The notes under the pieces are model-generated. The model was not told the origin of the DNA. It was given only the letters and a program-made list of their open reading frames with translations, and ran no database searches. From Tahibacter aquaticus (lineage in GTDB: Bacteria; Pseudomonadota; Gammaproteobacteria; Xanthomonadales; Rhodanobacteraceae), in contig NZ_SNZH01000006.1 of the NCBI RefSeq assembly GCF_004363655.1, forward strand, positions 1 to 64,000: a stretch of DNA of 64,000 bases, written 5' to 3'. Below, piece after piece: positions 17,518 through 26,267 of this stretch. Each line of letters starts with the position of its first letter. The first letter of the stretch is position 1. The position numbers were made by a program, and so were the translations under genes.

Positions 17518-19944
17518 CTAGGCGACGACCGCCGTCGGCGTCGCCGCTGCTTCACCGCCCAGCAGGCGGCCGAGGTCGCGCAGCGGCATCGGCTTCCTGA
17601 CCCATTCGATGTTCCACTCCACCGGCGGCCGGTCGTGCGGGCCGTCGGGTGGCGAGGCGCTGTGGATGAGGCAGCGCGGCGGCCGGCGGCTGCCGCATTC
17701 GATGCGGATCTGGCGGATCAGGTCGATGCCGTTTTCGCCGTCGAGGTGCAGGTCGACCAGCAAGGTCTCCGGTGCGAATTCGCGCCAGATGGACAGCGCC
17801 GCGGCGATGTCGGCGGCAACGCGGTGTTCAATCCCCAACATGTCCAATTGTGCACTGAGCAGCTCGCGGATGGCGCTGTCGTCGTCGACCAGCAGTACCC
17901 GGCCGCGCACCGGCGGCGGCAGCTCCACCGTGGATTCCGGTGGCCCAGGCGGCAGCGGCAGGGTGAAGGAAAAACAGCTGCCGACGCCGGGCTGGCTTTC
18001 GATGGCCAGCTCGCCGCCCATGATCTGTACCAGCTGGTTGGCGATGGACAGGCCCAGGCCGGCGCCGCGGCGGGTGCGGCCGGCGCCGCGTTCGAACGGC
18101 TGCAGCAGGCGTTCGACCTCCTGCGCCAGGATGCCGGGGCCGGAATCGGCGATGGCGAAGCGTACCCGGCCGCCGCTCTGCGCTTCGGCATGCAGGCGGA
18201 TTTCGCCGGCGCTGGTGAACTTGACCGCGTTGCCGAGCAGGTTGACCAGCACTTGCTGCAGCCGCGCCGCGTCGCCGCAGACGCGCAGGGGCAGGTTTTC
18301 GCTGGCGACCAGCTTGAGCCGTATCGGCCGCCCGCTCAGCTCTGGCCGGTACAGGCTGGCAACCTGGTTGAGCAGCGGCGGCAGATCGAACGGCTCGTCG
18401 CGCAGGTCGACCCGGTCGAGGGCGAGGCGGGCATGGTCGAGATAGTCCTCGGCCGTGCGTACCAGGCCGGCCGAGGTGGCGCGCGCGGTTTCCAGCAGGT
18501 TGCGTGCGCGCTTGTCGTGTACGCGCTGCAGCGACAGGTCGATCAGGCCGCTGATTGCTGCAATCGGGTTGCGCACTTCGTGGGCCGCCATCGCCAGCAT
18601 GTCGGCACGCGTGCGATTGACCTGGTTGAGCGCCGTATTGAGCTGCTTGAGCCAGCGCAGGCGCAAGGTGATCAACGCGGCCAGCAGCAGGCCGACGCTG
18701 AGTGCGGCGATCAATGCCAGCGAATAGAAGCGCGCCCGCGCCTGTTCGCTGCTGCGGTCGGCTTCGGCGGCGCGCAGGTGGGCGCTCTGCAGCTCGCCGG
18801 CCTGGCGCAGACCGCGGATCTCGGCTTCGCGCGTCTGTGCGCCGTAGCGTGCATCGAGCTCGGCCACGGCGCGTTCCACTTCGCGGCTGGACAGGCGCGC
18901 GTTGAGCTGGATCAGCTCGCGCGTGGCATACAGCGCCAGCGGCAGCTGGCCGGCAGCTTCGGCCACTTCGGCCTGGGTGGCGAGCAACTGCGCGCTGATG
19001 CGGCCCAGCTCCAGCCGGCGTGCCTCGGCCAGGGCCGCGGCCAGTTCGCGCAGGGCTTCCGCGTGCTGGCCCAGGGCGGCCAGCGCCTTGGCGATATTGC
19101 GGCGCGAGGAAATCGCGTGGGCGGCCTTGCCGTTGGCCAGTTCGTAGGCCAGGGCGCGGCGCGACGCCGCCAGCGCGGTCTGTGGCTGGCCCAGGGCGAG
19201 ATACAGCGCGCCGGCGTTGTCGTCCATCATGGCGACGCCGCCTTTGCTGCCCAGCGCTTCGTAGTGCTTGCGCGCAGACAGCGCCAGCGCCAGCGCTGCG
19301 GCGGTCTCGCCGGTGGCTCCCAGCGCCCATTGCAGCAGGTTTTCGCTGCGCGCCAGGGCGTAGCGGTCGTCGAGCTGCTGCCAGGCGGTATGCGCGCGTT
19401 CGCAATACGGCCGGGCCGGGCCGGCGCGGGCGGCGGTCAGCAGTACGTCGCAGGTTTCCAGTTCGGCGACGGCGCTCCAGTACGGATGCTCCAGCCGGCG
19501 CAGGGCCAGGGTGGCGGCGTTGGCCAGGGCAAGCCCGGACTCGATGTCGTCGCCCTCCATGCGCACATGGGCGCGCACCACGTCGGCCAGGGCCATTGCA
19601 GTAGCGCTGTGCTGGTCGCGCCCCAGCGACTCCAGTTGCGCGGCGATGCGGCTGGCCTGTTCGCCGTTCAGCAGCAGCGCCGCAGTGGCCATGTCGCGCA
19701 GCAGGCTTTCGCGCTCGGCGATGCCCAGGCCGGGCCGGGACAGCAGTGCCTGGCCGCGTTCCAGCGCTTGCGCGGGCGCGTCCAGCATCAGTGGCCGCAG
19801 CGGCTGCGGCGGTGGCGCAGCGGCCAGCGTCAATTCCAGCAGCGCGCTGCAGATGGCGCTTAACACCGGCAAGCCTTGGGCGGCGGAGGCGGGGCGAGTG
19901 TCATGGCTGGCCGGCGGCAGATGGGACAAGGCAATTTTGCACAC
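17518..19944 (-). CDS. hybrid sensor histidine kinase with TPR sensor and receiver domain
   Basis: 808 residues. N-terminal hydrophobic stretch (~25-43, possible signal anchor), ~350 residues of helical TPR-like repeats (60-400), a membrane span at ~407-430, HisKA with the phospho-accepting His455 (MAAHEVRNPIAAISGLIDLS), HATPase with N box Asn572, DSGPGI and GAGLGLSI loops, then a receiver domain from ~682 with acidic residues LLVDDDS and phosphoacceptor Asp731. All key residues are intact. The protein starts with GTG and the exact start is uncertain. There is no partner response regulator or output domain nearby, so the receiver probably passes phosphate to an unlinked histidine phosphotransferase. 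The periplasmic TPR sensor suggests it detects a protein or peptide. Confidence 0.9.
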   Translation of the reverse strand: MCKIALSHLPPASHDTRPASAAQGLPVLSAICSALLELTLAAAPPPQPLRPLMLDAPAQALERGQALLSRPGLGIAERESLLRDMATAALLLNGEQASRIAAQLESLGRDQHSATAMALADVVRAHVRMEGDDIESGLALANAATLALRRLEHPYWSAVAELETCDVLLTAARAGPARPYCERAHTAWQQLDDRYALARSENLLQWALGATGETAAALALALSARKHYEALGSKGGVAMMDDNAGALYLALGQPQTALAASRRALAYELANGKAAHAISSRRNIAKALAALGQHAEALRELAAALAEARRLELGRISAQLLATQAEVAEAAGQLPLALYATRELIQLNARLSSREVERAVAELDARYGAQTREAEIRGLRQAGELQSAHLRAAEADRSSEQARARFYSLALIAALSVGLLLAALITLRLRWLKQLNTALNQVNRTRADMLAMAAHEVRNPIAAISGLIDLSLQRVHDKRARNLLETARATSAGLVRTAEDYLDHARLALDRVDLRDEPFDLPPLLNQVASLYRPELSGRPIRLKLVASENLPLRVCGDAARLQQVLVNLLGNAVKFTSAGEIRLHAEAQSGGRVRFAIADSGPGILAQEVERLLQPFERGAGRTRRGAGLGLSIANQLVQIMGGELAIESQPGVGSCFSFTLPLPPGPPESTVELPPPVRGRVLLVDDDSAIRELLSAQLDMLGIEHRVAADIAAALSIWREFAPETLLVDLHLDGENGIDLIRQIRIECGSRRPPRCLIHSASPPDGPHDRPPVEWNIEWVRKPMPLRDLGRLLGGEAAATPTAVVA

Positions 19945-20354
19945 AGCGCGGCCCAGGCCACAAACGGAAATTTTTCACGGTTGGGCGTTGGCCGGCTCCG
20001 GCAGGCGGGCGGGCGAATCGCGGGCGGCAGCGGGACGGGAGCATGCGACAGGGTGGGGACGGATCGGTCCCGTCACTATTGCACAGCTTTGCGCGGCGGC
20101 GAAGATGCTGCGGACGGCTTCGCGCCAGGCTGGCGGCGGGTTTCCCGCACCCGTGGCCTGCAGCGGACAAATCGGTAGTGGGGTCGCTAAGGAAGGACGG
20201 GGCGTGCAGGTCGCCGCTGCGGAGCGAGGCCAATAGCCGAAGCTATCGGCCGGGTGGGGCAGCAAGTCCTGCGCGGTCAGGACGCGTGAGCGGCTATCGA
20301 TTTGTCGGTTGCAGGCCACTGGCGGTGCCGCGGCACCGCAGGCAGGGGGCGGAG
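19945..20354. other. intergenic region upstream of the histidine kinase gene
   Basis: About 410 bp without a credible gene. A near-palindrome GGGACGGATCGGTCCC around 20055-20075 is the only notable motif and could be a regulatory site for the kinase gene; no clear promoter can be named. Confidence 0.35.
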
Positions 20355-20388
20355 CCTGCTGCCGGCGGCAGCGGCCGCCGGCAGCAGG
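20355..20388 (-). terminator. perfect 15-bp hairpin just after the PHA depolymerase gene
   Basis: Arms CCTGCTGCCGGCGGC (20355-20369) and GCCGCCGGCAGCAGG (20374-20388), loop of 4 bases, beginning 3 bases beyond the stop codon of the minus-strand gene. No T tract follows on that strand, so it may protect the mRNA end or aid termination instead of acting as a classical intrinsic terminator. Confidence 0.6.
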
Positions 20389-20391
20389 GTT

Positions 20392-21645
20392 TCAGGCGGG
20401 CTTGGCGTCGTGCTGGCGGATGAACTCGCGTACGTCGGGATAGACCACGTCACGCCAGCGGCGGCCGCTGAAGATGCCGTAGTGACCGGCGCCCTTCACC
20501 GTGAGATGGCGCTTGCGCTCCGCGGCAATGCCGCTGCACAGCGTGTGCGCCGCCTCGGTCTGGCCCAGGCCGGAGATATCGTCCAGTTCGCCCTCGATGG
20601 TGAACAGCGCGGTGTGGCGAATGTCGCCGGGCTTGACCCTTTCGCCGTTCACATCCCAGACGCCGCGCGGCAGCAGGTGCTGCTGGAATACGGTGGTGAT
20701 GGTGTCGAGGTAATACTCTGCCGGCATGTCCAGCACGGCGTTGTACTCGTCGTAGAACTTGCGGTGCGACTGGGCGTCTTCGAGATCGCCCTTGAGCAGG
20801 TCTTCGTAGAAATCCCAATGTGAACTCAGATGCCGGCCCGGGTTCATGGCGATGAAGCCGGTGTGCTGCAGGAAGCCCGGATAGACGCGGCGGCCGTGGC
20901 CGGGATAGTTGGCTGGCACGTCGTGGATCACGGTGTTCTGGAACCATGACAGCGGCTTGGTCGTGGCCAGGTCGTTGACCTGGGTCGGACTGCGCCGGGT
21001 ATCGATGGGACCGCCCATCATGGTCATGCTGCGCGGCGTGGTCTCGCCGTTGCTGGCCATCAGCGAGATGGCGGCGAGCACCGGTACGGTCGGCTGGCAG
21101 ACCGAGATCACGTGCAGGTTCTTCGCGCCGATATGGCGGATGAACTCCTGGATATAGGTGACGTAGTCGTGCAGATGGAACGGGCCGGCTTCCTTGGGCA
21201 CCATGCGCGCGTCGATCCAGTCGGTAATGTATACCTTGTGGTCCTGCAGCAGGGTGCGCACGGTATCGCGCAGCAAGGTGGCGTGATGGCCGGACAGCGG
21301 CGCCACGACCAGCACGACCGGATCGTCCTTGAGGTCGTCGACAGTAGCCGCGTCGTCGGTGAAGCGCTTGAAGCGGATCAGGTTGCAGAAGGGCTTCTGC
21401 AGCGCGCGGTATTCGACGATGGGTACTTCATGGCCGTGCGCGGTGACGCTGCGGATATCGAACGGCGGCTTTTCGTAGTCCTTGCCCAGCCGGTACAGCA
21501 GTTCGAAACCGGCGGCGATGCGCGGTGCGCCGGGCACTTGCGACAGCAGGGTGCTCTTGTCGCTCCAGGTTTTGGCGCCGGCCTCGGCGAAATGGACCAG
21601 GGGGCTCATGAACGAGCGTTGCAGTTCGTGCAGGTGATACAGCAT
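20392..21645 (-). CDS. phaZ: intracellular polyhydroxyalkanoate depolymerase
   Basis: 417 residues, the usual length for the intracellular PhaZ family. It releases hydroxybutyrate from stored native PHB granules. The nucleophile is the family's cysteine in HVISVCQPTVPVLAA; with the ATG at 21645 it falls at residue 183, as in the well-studied Ralstonia enzyme. No signal peptide, as expected. The C-terminal half (YYLDTITTVFQQHLLPRG ... GELDDISGLGQTEAAH) contains the conserved acidic residue region and the late GAGHYGIFSGRRWRD with the catalytic His. The start at 21645 gives the family's MLYHLHELQRSF opening; an upstream ATG is rejected. A TACAAT at 21683-21688 may be its -10 element. No PHA synthase lies nearby. 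Confidence 0.95.
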   Translation of the reverse strand: MLYHLHELQRSFMSPLVHFAEAGAKTWSDKSTLLSQVPGAPRIAAGFELLYRLGKDYEKPPFDIRSVTAHGHEVPIVEYRALQKPFCNLIRFKRFTDDAATVDDLKDDPVVLVVAPLSGHHATLLRDTVRTLLQDHKVYITDWIDARMVPKEAGPFHLHDYVTYIQEFIRHIGAKNLHVISVCQPTVPVLAAISLMASNGETTPRSMTMMGGPIDTRRSPTQVNDLATTKPLSWFQNTVIHDVPANYPGHGRRVYPGFLQHTGFIAMNPGRHLSSHWDFYEDLLKGDLEDAQSHRKFYDEYNAVLDMPAEYYLDTITTVFQQHLLPRGVWDVNGERVKPGDIRHTALFTIEGELDDISGLGQTEAAHTLCSGIAAERKRHLTVKGAGHYGIFSGRRWRDVVYPDVREFIRQHDAKPA

Positions 21646-22045
21646 GGGTACGACACCGGCTGGGGAGGGGTTACGACCGCACATTGTAGTCGTCCGCGGG
21701 GCAAGCAAGGGGCGTGCCTTTCGTAACAATTGGTCGCAATGTCGGGCAATGCGGCGCCCGGGCCAGACACCGCACGCCATGGCGCGACTCGCGGCCGGGA
21801 GCGGGGGACGGGCCATCGCTACGCGCAAGCCAAGGCCGCGGCCGGGAGATTTGCCGGCGCACTGCCACTTGTTGGGTTACCGGCCCAGAAGTGATCTGCA
21901 CTGAACGGCTGCGTATCGACTGAGCTGCTTTGCCTGCGATGGGTATGTGTCCGGCATCCGGAACGCCTGATCTTTGCGGAGAACAGGCCAGGGCCTGGCC
22001 ATGCCGGTCGCTCCCATTCCCGAACTATCCCGACGGAGAGCCGCA
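21646..22045. promoter_or_regulatory. divergent region between phaZ and subtilase genes
   Basis: 400 bp holding both promoters. On the minus strand TACAAT (21683-21688) lies ~38 bp before phaZ, without a good -35. On the plus side GGAGAG (22035-22040) is the ribosome binding site of the protease gene. No gene is visible. Confidence 0.4.
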
Positions 22046-23632
22046 ATGGCCAATGAAATGACCCAGCTGAACTACGGTGGGCGCGAGCTCACGCTGACCA
22101 AGAGCGACACACTGTTGGCGCTGCGTGCGCGTCCCGGCAAGGACAAGGAACTCGATACGCTGATCCGCGCCAGCGCCGCTGTTTCCGCCAGCCCGCAGGC
22201 GCGACTCGGCGGGTTCCGCCTACTCAGCACCGACACGCCGCTGGAAGCGACCAACGCGACACTCGACCATTTGCGTTCCGCCGCCGCGGTCGACGTGGGC
22301 TCACACGTCTTCCACACGTCGGGCGACGGTGTGCCGTTCGTCCCCACCGGCCAACTGTTCATCCGCTTCAAACCTGCAGCCAGTGTCGAGGAGCGCGACC
22401 AGCTCATCGAGAGCAACGGCCTTGCCCTGGTCGAGGCCCGCGGAGACGACGACCTGATCGCCAAAGTCACCGCACTGTCGGAAAACCCGGTGAAAGTGGC
22501 CGCAAGGCTGCAGCAGTCGGCTCTCGTCGCCGTGGCGGAACCGGAACTGTCGTCACCCGGGCAGCTCAAGCACGTGCTGATCCCCAGCGATCCCCTGCTC
22601 AACGAACAATGGCATCTGCGCAACATCGGCAAGCACCGCGGCACCAAGACCGGATTTCTGGCCGGCGCAGATGCGCGGGTGGTTGGCGCCTGGCAAGCCT
22701 GCGGGTCGCTCGGTTCGCCGGACGTCGTGGTTGCGATCATCGACGATGGCTTCGACCTGACCCACCCGGATCTGTCCACCGTCGATAAAGTGCGCGATCC
22801 CTGGGATTTCACGCGTAATTCCAAGGTCACTGCGCCCGATCCCGAGACGCAGGACTGGCATGGCACAGCCTGTGCCGGCGTAGCGACGGGCTCGGCCAAG
22901 GGCGGCAGCATTCTGGGCGCCGCGCCTGGCGCCAGCCTGATGCCGGTGCGCTGGGGCGTCGATCTGGCCGACAGCCAGATCGAGAAGTGGTTCGGCTATG
23001 TGACCAGCAAAGGCGCATCCGTGGTCAGCTGCAGCTGGGGCGCTGCGGCCAACTATTTCCCCTTGTCCACATTGGCATCGGAAGCCATTGCCAGGTGCGC
23101 CCGGAATGGCCGCAACGGCCTGGGCTGCGTGATCGTGTTCGCCTCCGGCAATGACAACCACGACGTCAACGACCCTGGCAAGAACACCCTGGACGGATTT
23201 GCCGTGCATCCTGACGTGATCGCCGTCGCCGCCTGCACCAGCAAGGACACGCGCTCGAACTATTCCAACTTCGGCAAGGAAATCTGGCTCTGTGCGCCGT
23301 CCAGCGGTGCCGGCGGCTGGGGCATTTTGACGACCGATGTCACCGGCACCTTCCAGCTCAGTGGTCAGACCACCCCGCAGGGCTATGCCGCCGGTGACTA
23401 CACCTACGACTTCGGCGGAACCTCCAGCGCCTGTCCGCTGGTAGCAGGCATCTGCGCCCTGGTGCTTTCCGTGGCGCCGACGATGAAGGCTGCCGAGGTG
23501 AAGACCTTGCTGGGCAAGACGGCGCGCAAGATCGGCAAGCCGGCCGACTACAGCAACGGCCATTCCCGGCTTTACGGCCACGGCTGTGTCAATGCCGAAG
23601 CAGCGATCAAGGCGGCAATGTTGCAAAATTGA
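22046..23632 (+). CDS. S8-family subtilisin-like serine protease without signal peptide
   Basis: 528 residues. The catalytic domain occupies ~185-528 with Asp233 (VVVAIIDDGFDLTHPD), His272 (DWHGTACAGV), oxyanion Asn369 (VFASGND) and Ser460 (GGTSSACPLVAG). An N-terminal ~170-residue region (GRELTLTKSDTLLALR ... VAVAEPELSSPG) looks like a propeptide or inhibitor domain containing two similar halves. No signal peptide or membrane span is visible, which is uncommon for this family and suggests cytoplasmic action or a non-Sec export route. The start at 22046 is supported by GGAGAG. Neighbours give no hint of a substrate; no peptide precursor or modification gene is adjacent. Confidence 0.9.
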   Translation: MANEMTQLNYGGRELTLTKSDTLLALRARPGKDKELDTLIRASAAVSASPQARLGGFRLLSTDTPLEATNATLDHLRSAAAVDVGSHVFHTSGDGVPFVPTGQLFIRFKPAASVEERDQLIESNGLALVEARGDDDLIAKVTALSENPVKVAARLQQSALVAVAEPELSSPGQLKHVLIPSDPLLNEQWHLRNIGKHRGTKTGFLAGADARVVGAWQACGSLGSPDVVVAIIDDGFDLTHPDLSTVDKVRDPWDFTRNSKVTAPDPETQDWHGTACAGVATGSAKGGSILGAAPGASLMPVRWGVDLADSQIEKWFGYVTSKGASVVSCSWGAAANYFPLSTLASEAIARCARNGRNGLGCVIVFASGNDNHDVNDPGKNTLDGFAVHPDVIAVAACTSKDTRSNYSNFGKEIWLCAPSSGAGGWGILTTDVTGTFQLSGQTTPQGYAAGDYTYDFGGTSSACPLVAGICALVLSVAPTMKAAEVKTLLGKTARKIGKPADYSNGHSRLYGHGCVNAEAAIKAAMLQN

Positions 23633-23770
23633 TATGTGACAAAAGGCCGTGGCGCAATGGGCAGGGGTGAGCCGCAGGCTCACCCTGCATCGCGCCGCAT
23701 CGGTTGCCAAAAGCCCGCGCCGGACGAATCTCGCCGCTTGCTGGAGGAATCCTTAGGCACCCGTGCATCG

Positions 23771-23872
23771 GCAGGGTGCGATGAGCGCAGCGAATGGCAG
23801 CGTCGTCCTGTGCATGCCTGCGGCCAAACCCGGCTTTTGCGGCGCGATTCGCTGCGCTCATCGCGTCCTACG
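23771..23872. repeat. paired inverted repeat (REP/BIME-like), copy C
   Basis: Left arm 23771-23802 (GCAGGGTGCGATGAGCGCAG inside), right arm 23841-23872 (GATTCGCTGCGCTCATCGCG inside). Order of the two half-units is reversed relative to copies A and B. It fills the 270-bp space between the convergent protease and HupE-like genes. Confidence 0.82.
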
Positions 23873-23903
23873 TGGATTGCGGCGGTTCGGTGTGCCGGCG
23901 CGG

Positions 23904-25037
23904 TCAGAACGGCATCAGCTTCAGATCGAGGCTGCGTTCGGCCAGCCAGCCTGCGGCGAGCAGGCCGATGGCGACCGAGCCGCCGCGCAGCACGACGGGC
24001 TGGTAGAGCAGGCTGCGGCGCAGCAGGTAGGCCAGCGGAATCAGCACGGCGACGACGGCGAGCTGGCCGAGTTCCACGCCGACGTTGAAGCCGACCAGCG
24101 ACAACGCCAGTGCGCTGCGCGGCAACTCCAGGTCGGCCAGCACGCTGGCGAAGCCGAAGCCGTGGATCAGGCCGAACGCGAAGGCGACGGTCCAGCGCCG
24201 TGCCGGCAGGAACGGCACAAGGTTGTCGACGGCTGTCAGCAGTACCGACAATGCGATGATCGATTCGGTCAGGCGTGCCGGTATCTGCACGATGCCCAGC
24301 GTGGCCAGGCTCAGCGTGACCGAATGCGCCAGCGTGAATGCCGTGACGATCTTGAGCACGGACACGGCGGCGACCGACAGGCTCGGCACCGGCTGCCAGG
24401 CGCGCCCTGCGCGGCCGAGCACGGCCGGCAGCAGCAGGGCGACCAGGAACAGCAGATGGTCGTAGCCGATGGCAATGTGGAAAATGCCGTCGCGCACGTA
24501 GCCGGCGAAAGCCTGCCAGTGCGAAGCGCCGCCGGCTTGGAAGGTCTGGCGTGGCTGCTCCCGCGACAGCACGGCGCTGAGCACCGTGGCGTCGCCCAGT
24601 TCGAGCTTGAGCAGGCCGCGGTGCTGCGCGTCGACATCGAACAGCGCGGCATAGTCGACGCTCAGTGCACCGTCGCCGGCACAGGGCGCCTGCAGCAAAA
24701 GCACGAGATAGCGGCCGTCGCTGTGCTGCTCGATCAGGTGATCGGCGATCTGCAGCGGACAGGCGGCGCCGGCCGATAGCGACAGCCGCGACTTTGCATA
24801 GCGGTCGATCTCGTCGCGGCGCGTGCGTACCTCGCCCCAGTCGATACGGTCGTCGTGATTGCGGTCCAGCTCGAATACGCTGTCCAGATCGCGCAGGGCG
24901 ATATCCCAGCGGCCGCTGAGCTGGCCCGCTTCCCGGCGCAGGCTGAGGTAGCTGTCGCTGGGTTTGTGCGCAGCAGCTGGCGCGCACAGGCCGAGCAGCA
25001 GCATCAGGCTGGCAATGCCTTTCAGCACGGCGTTCAT
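23904..25037 (-). CDS. HupE/UreJ-family membrane protein
   Basis: 377 residues. Signal peptide (LMLLLGLCAPAAAHKPSDSY) then a ~160-residue periplasmic domain, and 6-7 membrane spans from about residue 190. The membrane part has the HupE/UreJ signatures: GIFHIAIGYDHLLFLVALLL, TAFTLAHSVTLSLATLG and GLIHGFGFASVL, with conserved histidines that in related proteins are thought to bind or carry nickel/cobalt-type metals. The periplasmic DRNHDDRIDWGEV (about residues 62-74) is an EF-hand-like acidic loop. The gene starts within the stop of the upstream TPR gene (ATGA), forming the last gene of a DUF4331 - TPR - HupE-like operon. Metal transport is inference. Confidence 0.85.
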   Translation of the reverse strand: MNAVLKGIASLMLLLGLCAPAAAHKPSDSYLSLRREAGQLSGRWDIALRDLDSVFELDRNHDDRIDWGEVRTRRDEIDRYAKSRLSLSAGAACPLQIADHLIEQHSDGRYLVLLLQAPCAGDGALSVDYAALFDVDAQHRGLLKLELGDATVLSAVLSREQPRQTFQAGGASHWQAFAGYVRDGIFHIAIGYDHLLFLVALLLPAVLGRAGRAWQPVPSLSVAAVSVLKIVTAFTLAHSVTLSLATLGIVQIPARLTESIIALSVLLTAVDNLVPFLPARRWTVAFAFGLIHGFGFASVLADLELPRSALALSLVGFNVGVELGQLAVVAVLIPLAYLLRRSLLYQPVVLRGGSVAIGLLAAGWLAERSLDLKLMPF

Positions 25038-26218
25038 CGCGCAGGCACCGGGTGCAGCAGCGCATCGAGGCGGACGTCCTGCAGGCCCGACTCGGCGACC
25101 CAGCGCACGACCTCGGTGGCGGCTTCGGGCCGGCCCGCGGCGAGTGCGGCTTCGAGTGCGATGCGCGCGTCCAGCGGTTCCTTCTGCACGGCCCAGTTCT
25201 GCAGCGCGAGTTCGAGTGCCGCCGCCGGGTCTTGCGCCAGGGCGAGCCGGAAGCGAGACTCTTCGCGCCGGTGTACGTTGTCGCCGCGCTGGCGCAGTGC
25301 GTCGAAGCGTGCGGCCAGTGCATCGCTGCCGGTTTGCGCGGTGTCCGCTCCGAGCAGCCGGTCGGCCTGGGCGCGGCGCAGCAGCAGGCTGTCGATCGGC
25401 GTATCGGCAGCGATCAGCACGGTGACCTCGACCGCGCGCCGACGGTCCAGCAGGAAGTCGGCGTAGGCGGCCAGCGTATAGCTGTCGGCCGGGTCGACGG
25501 CCAGGCTTTGCCGGTACCAGCGATCGGCTTCGCCGTTGCGTCCGAGACGCTCCGCCAGCTCGGCCAGCAGGGTCAGCGCCCAGGTCCGCACCGCTGCAGG
25601 CTGTGCAGCCAGACCCTCTTGCGCGATGGTGTCTTCCAGCACGCGATAGGCTTTCGCGCCGGCGCCGGTCAGTGCGTCGACGCCGGCGCGACAGACCGTG
25701 CCGATGGCCGTGGCACCCGCACCGATGACGTGTTCGCAACTATTCGCGGCGCCGGCCAGGTCGCCGGTTGCCTGCTGCAGGCTGGCGAGGTCTAGCCAGG
25801 CCTGTGCGTGCGCGGGCTGTTCGGCGATCGCGCGGCGCAGGTCGGCCTGCGCCGCAGCGAATTCGTGGCGGTTCTGCCGGATTGCCGCGCGCAGCAGCAG
25901 CACGGGAACCGGCGCGGCTGCCTGTTCCCACCAGGCAGCGAGCGTGGCCTGCGCCTGACCCCAGAGCCGTGGATCGGAAGCGGCGCGCGCCGCGGCGATC
26001 TGCGCCTGGGCCAGGCGCACGGCGATATCGAGATTGGCCGGATCGCGCGCATGCAGCAGACGCAGCGCGCGCACGGCCGAGCTGTCGCCGCGCTGCGCAC
26101 TGCGCGGCAGGGTTTCCAGTACTTCGCTGTCGCTGCGCGGCCGGTACGGCGCGGCGGCGCTGCCGACGGCAAGGCTGCACAGCAGGATCGCGACGGCGAT
26201 GAGGAAAGATGGCGGCAT
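25034..26218 (-). CDS. secreted TPR-repeat protein
   Basis: 394 residues. A signal peptide (FLIAVAILLCSLAVGSAAA) is followed by ~370 residues of helical repeats; clear TPR-like units include NRHEFAAAQADLRRAIAEQP, HAQAWLDLASLQQATGDLAG and NGEADRWYRQSLAVDP. It is probably periplasmic and a scaffold for protein contacts. It lies 49 bp after the DUF4331 gene and overlaps the HupE-like gene by 4 bases, so the three are very likely one transcript and one function. Confidence 0.85.
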   Translation of the reverse strand: MPPSFLIAVAILLCSLAVGSAAAPYRPRSDSEVLETLPRSAQRGDSSAVRALRLLHARDPANLDIAVRLAQAQIAAARAASDPRLWGQAQATLAAWWEQAAAPVPVLLLRAAIRQNRHEFAAAQADLRRAIAEQPAHAQAWLDLASLQQATGDLAGAANSCEHVIGAGATAIGTVCRAGVDALTGAGAKAYRVLEDTIAQEGLAAQPAAVRTWALTLLAELAERLGRNGEADRWYRQSLAVDPADSYTLAAYADFLLDRRRAVEVTVLIAADTPIDSLLLRRAQADRLLGADTAQTGSDALAARFDALRQRGDNVHRREESRFRLALAQDPAAALELALQNWAVQKEPLDARIALEAALAAGRPEAATEVVRWVAESGLQDVRLDALLHPVPAR

Positions 26219-26236
26219 GATCAGGTTTCCCGGGAC

Positions 26237-26260
26237 GGGCCGCCGTCTGCGCGGCGGCCC
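26237..26260 (-). other. intercistronic hairpin between DUF4331 and TPR genes
   Basis: Perfect 9-bp stem GGGCCGCCG / CGGCGGCCC with a 6-base loop, in the 49-bp gap inside the operon. No T tract, so more likely an mRNA stability or partial read-through element that lowers expression of the two downstream membrane/TPR genes relative to DUF4331. Confidence 0.6.
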
Positions 26261-26267
26261 TGTCTGC

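Noticed and set aside
17635-19863. 742-codon open frame opposite the histidine kinase
   Set aside because: Antisense shadow; the minus strand carries all histidine kinase and receiver motifs.
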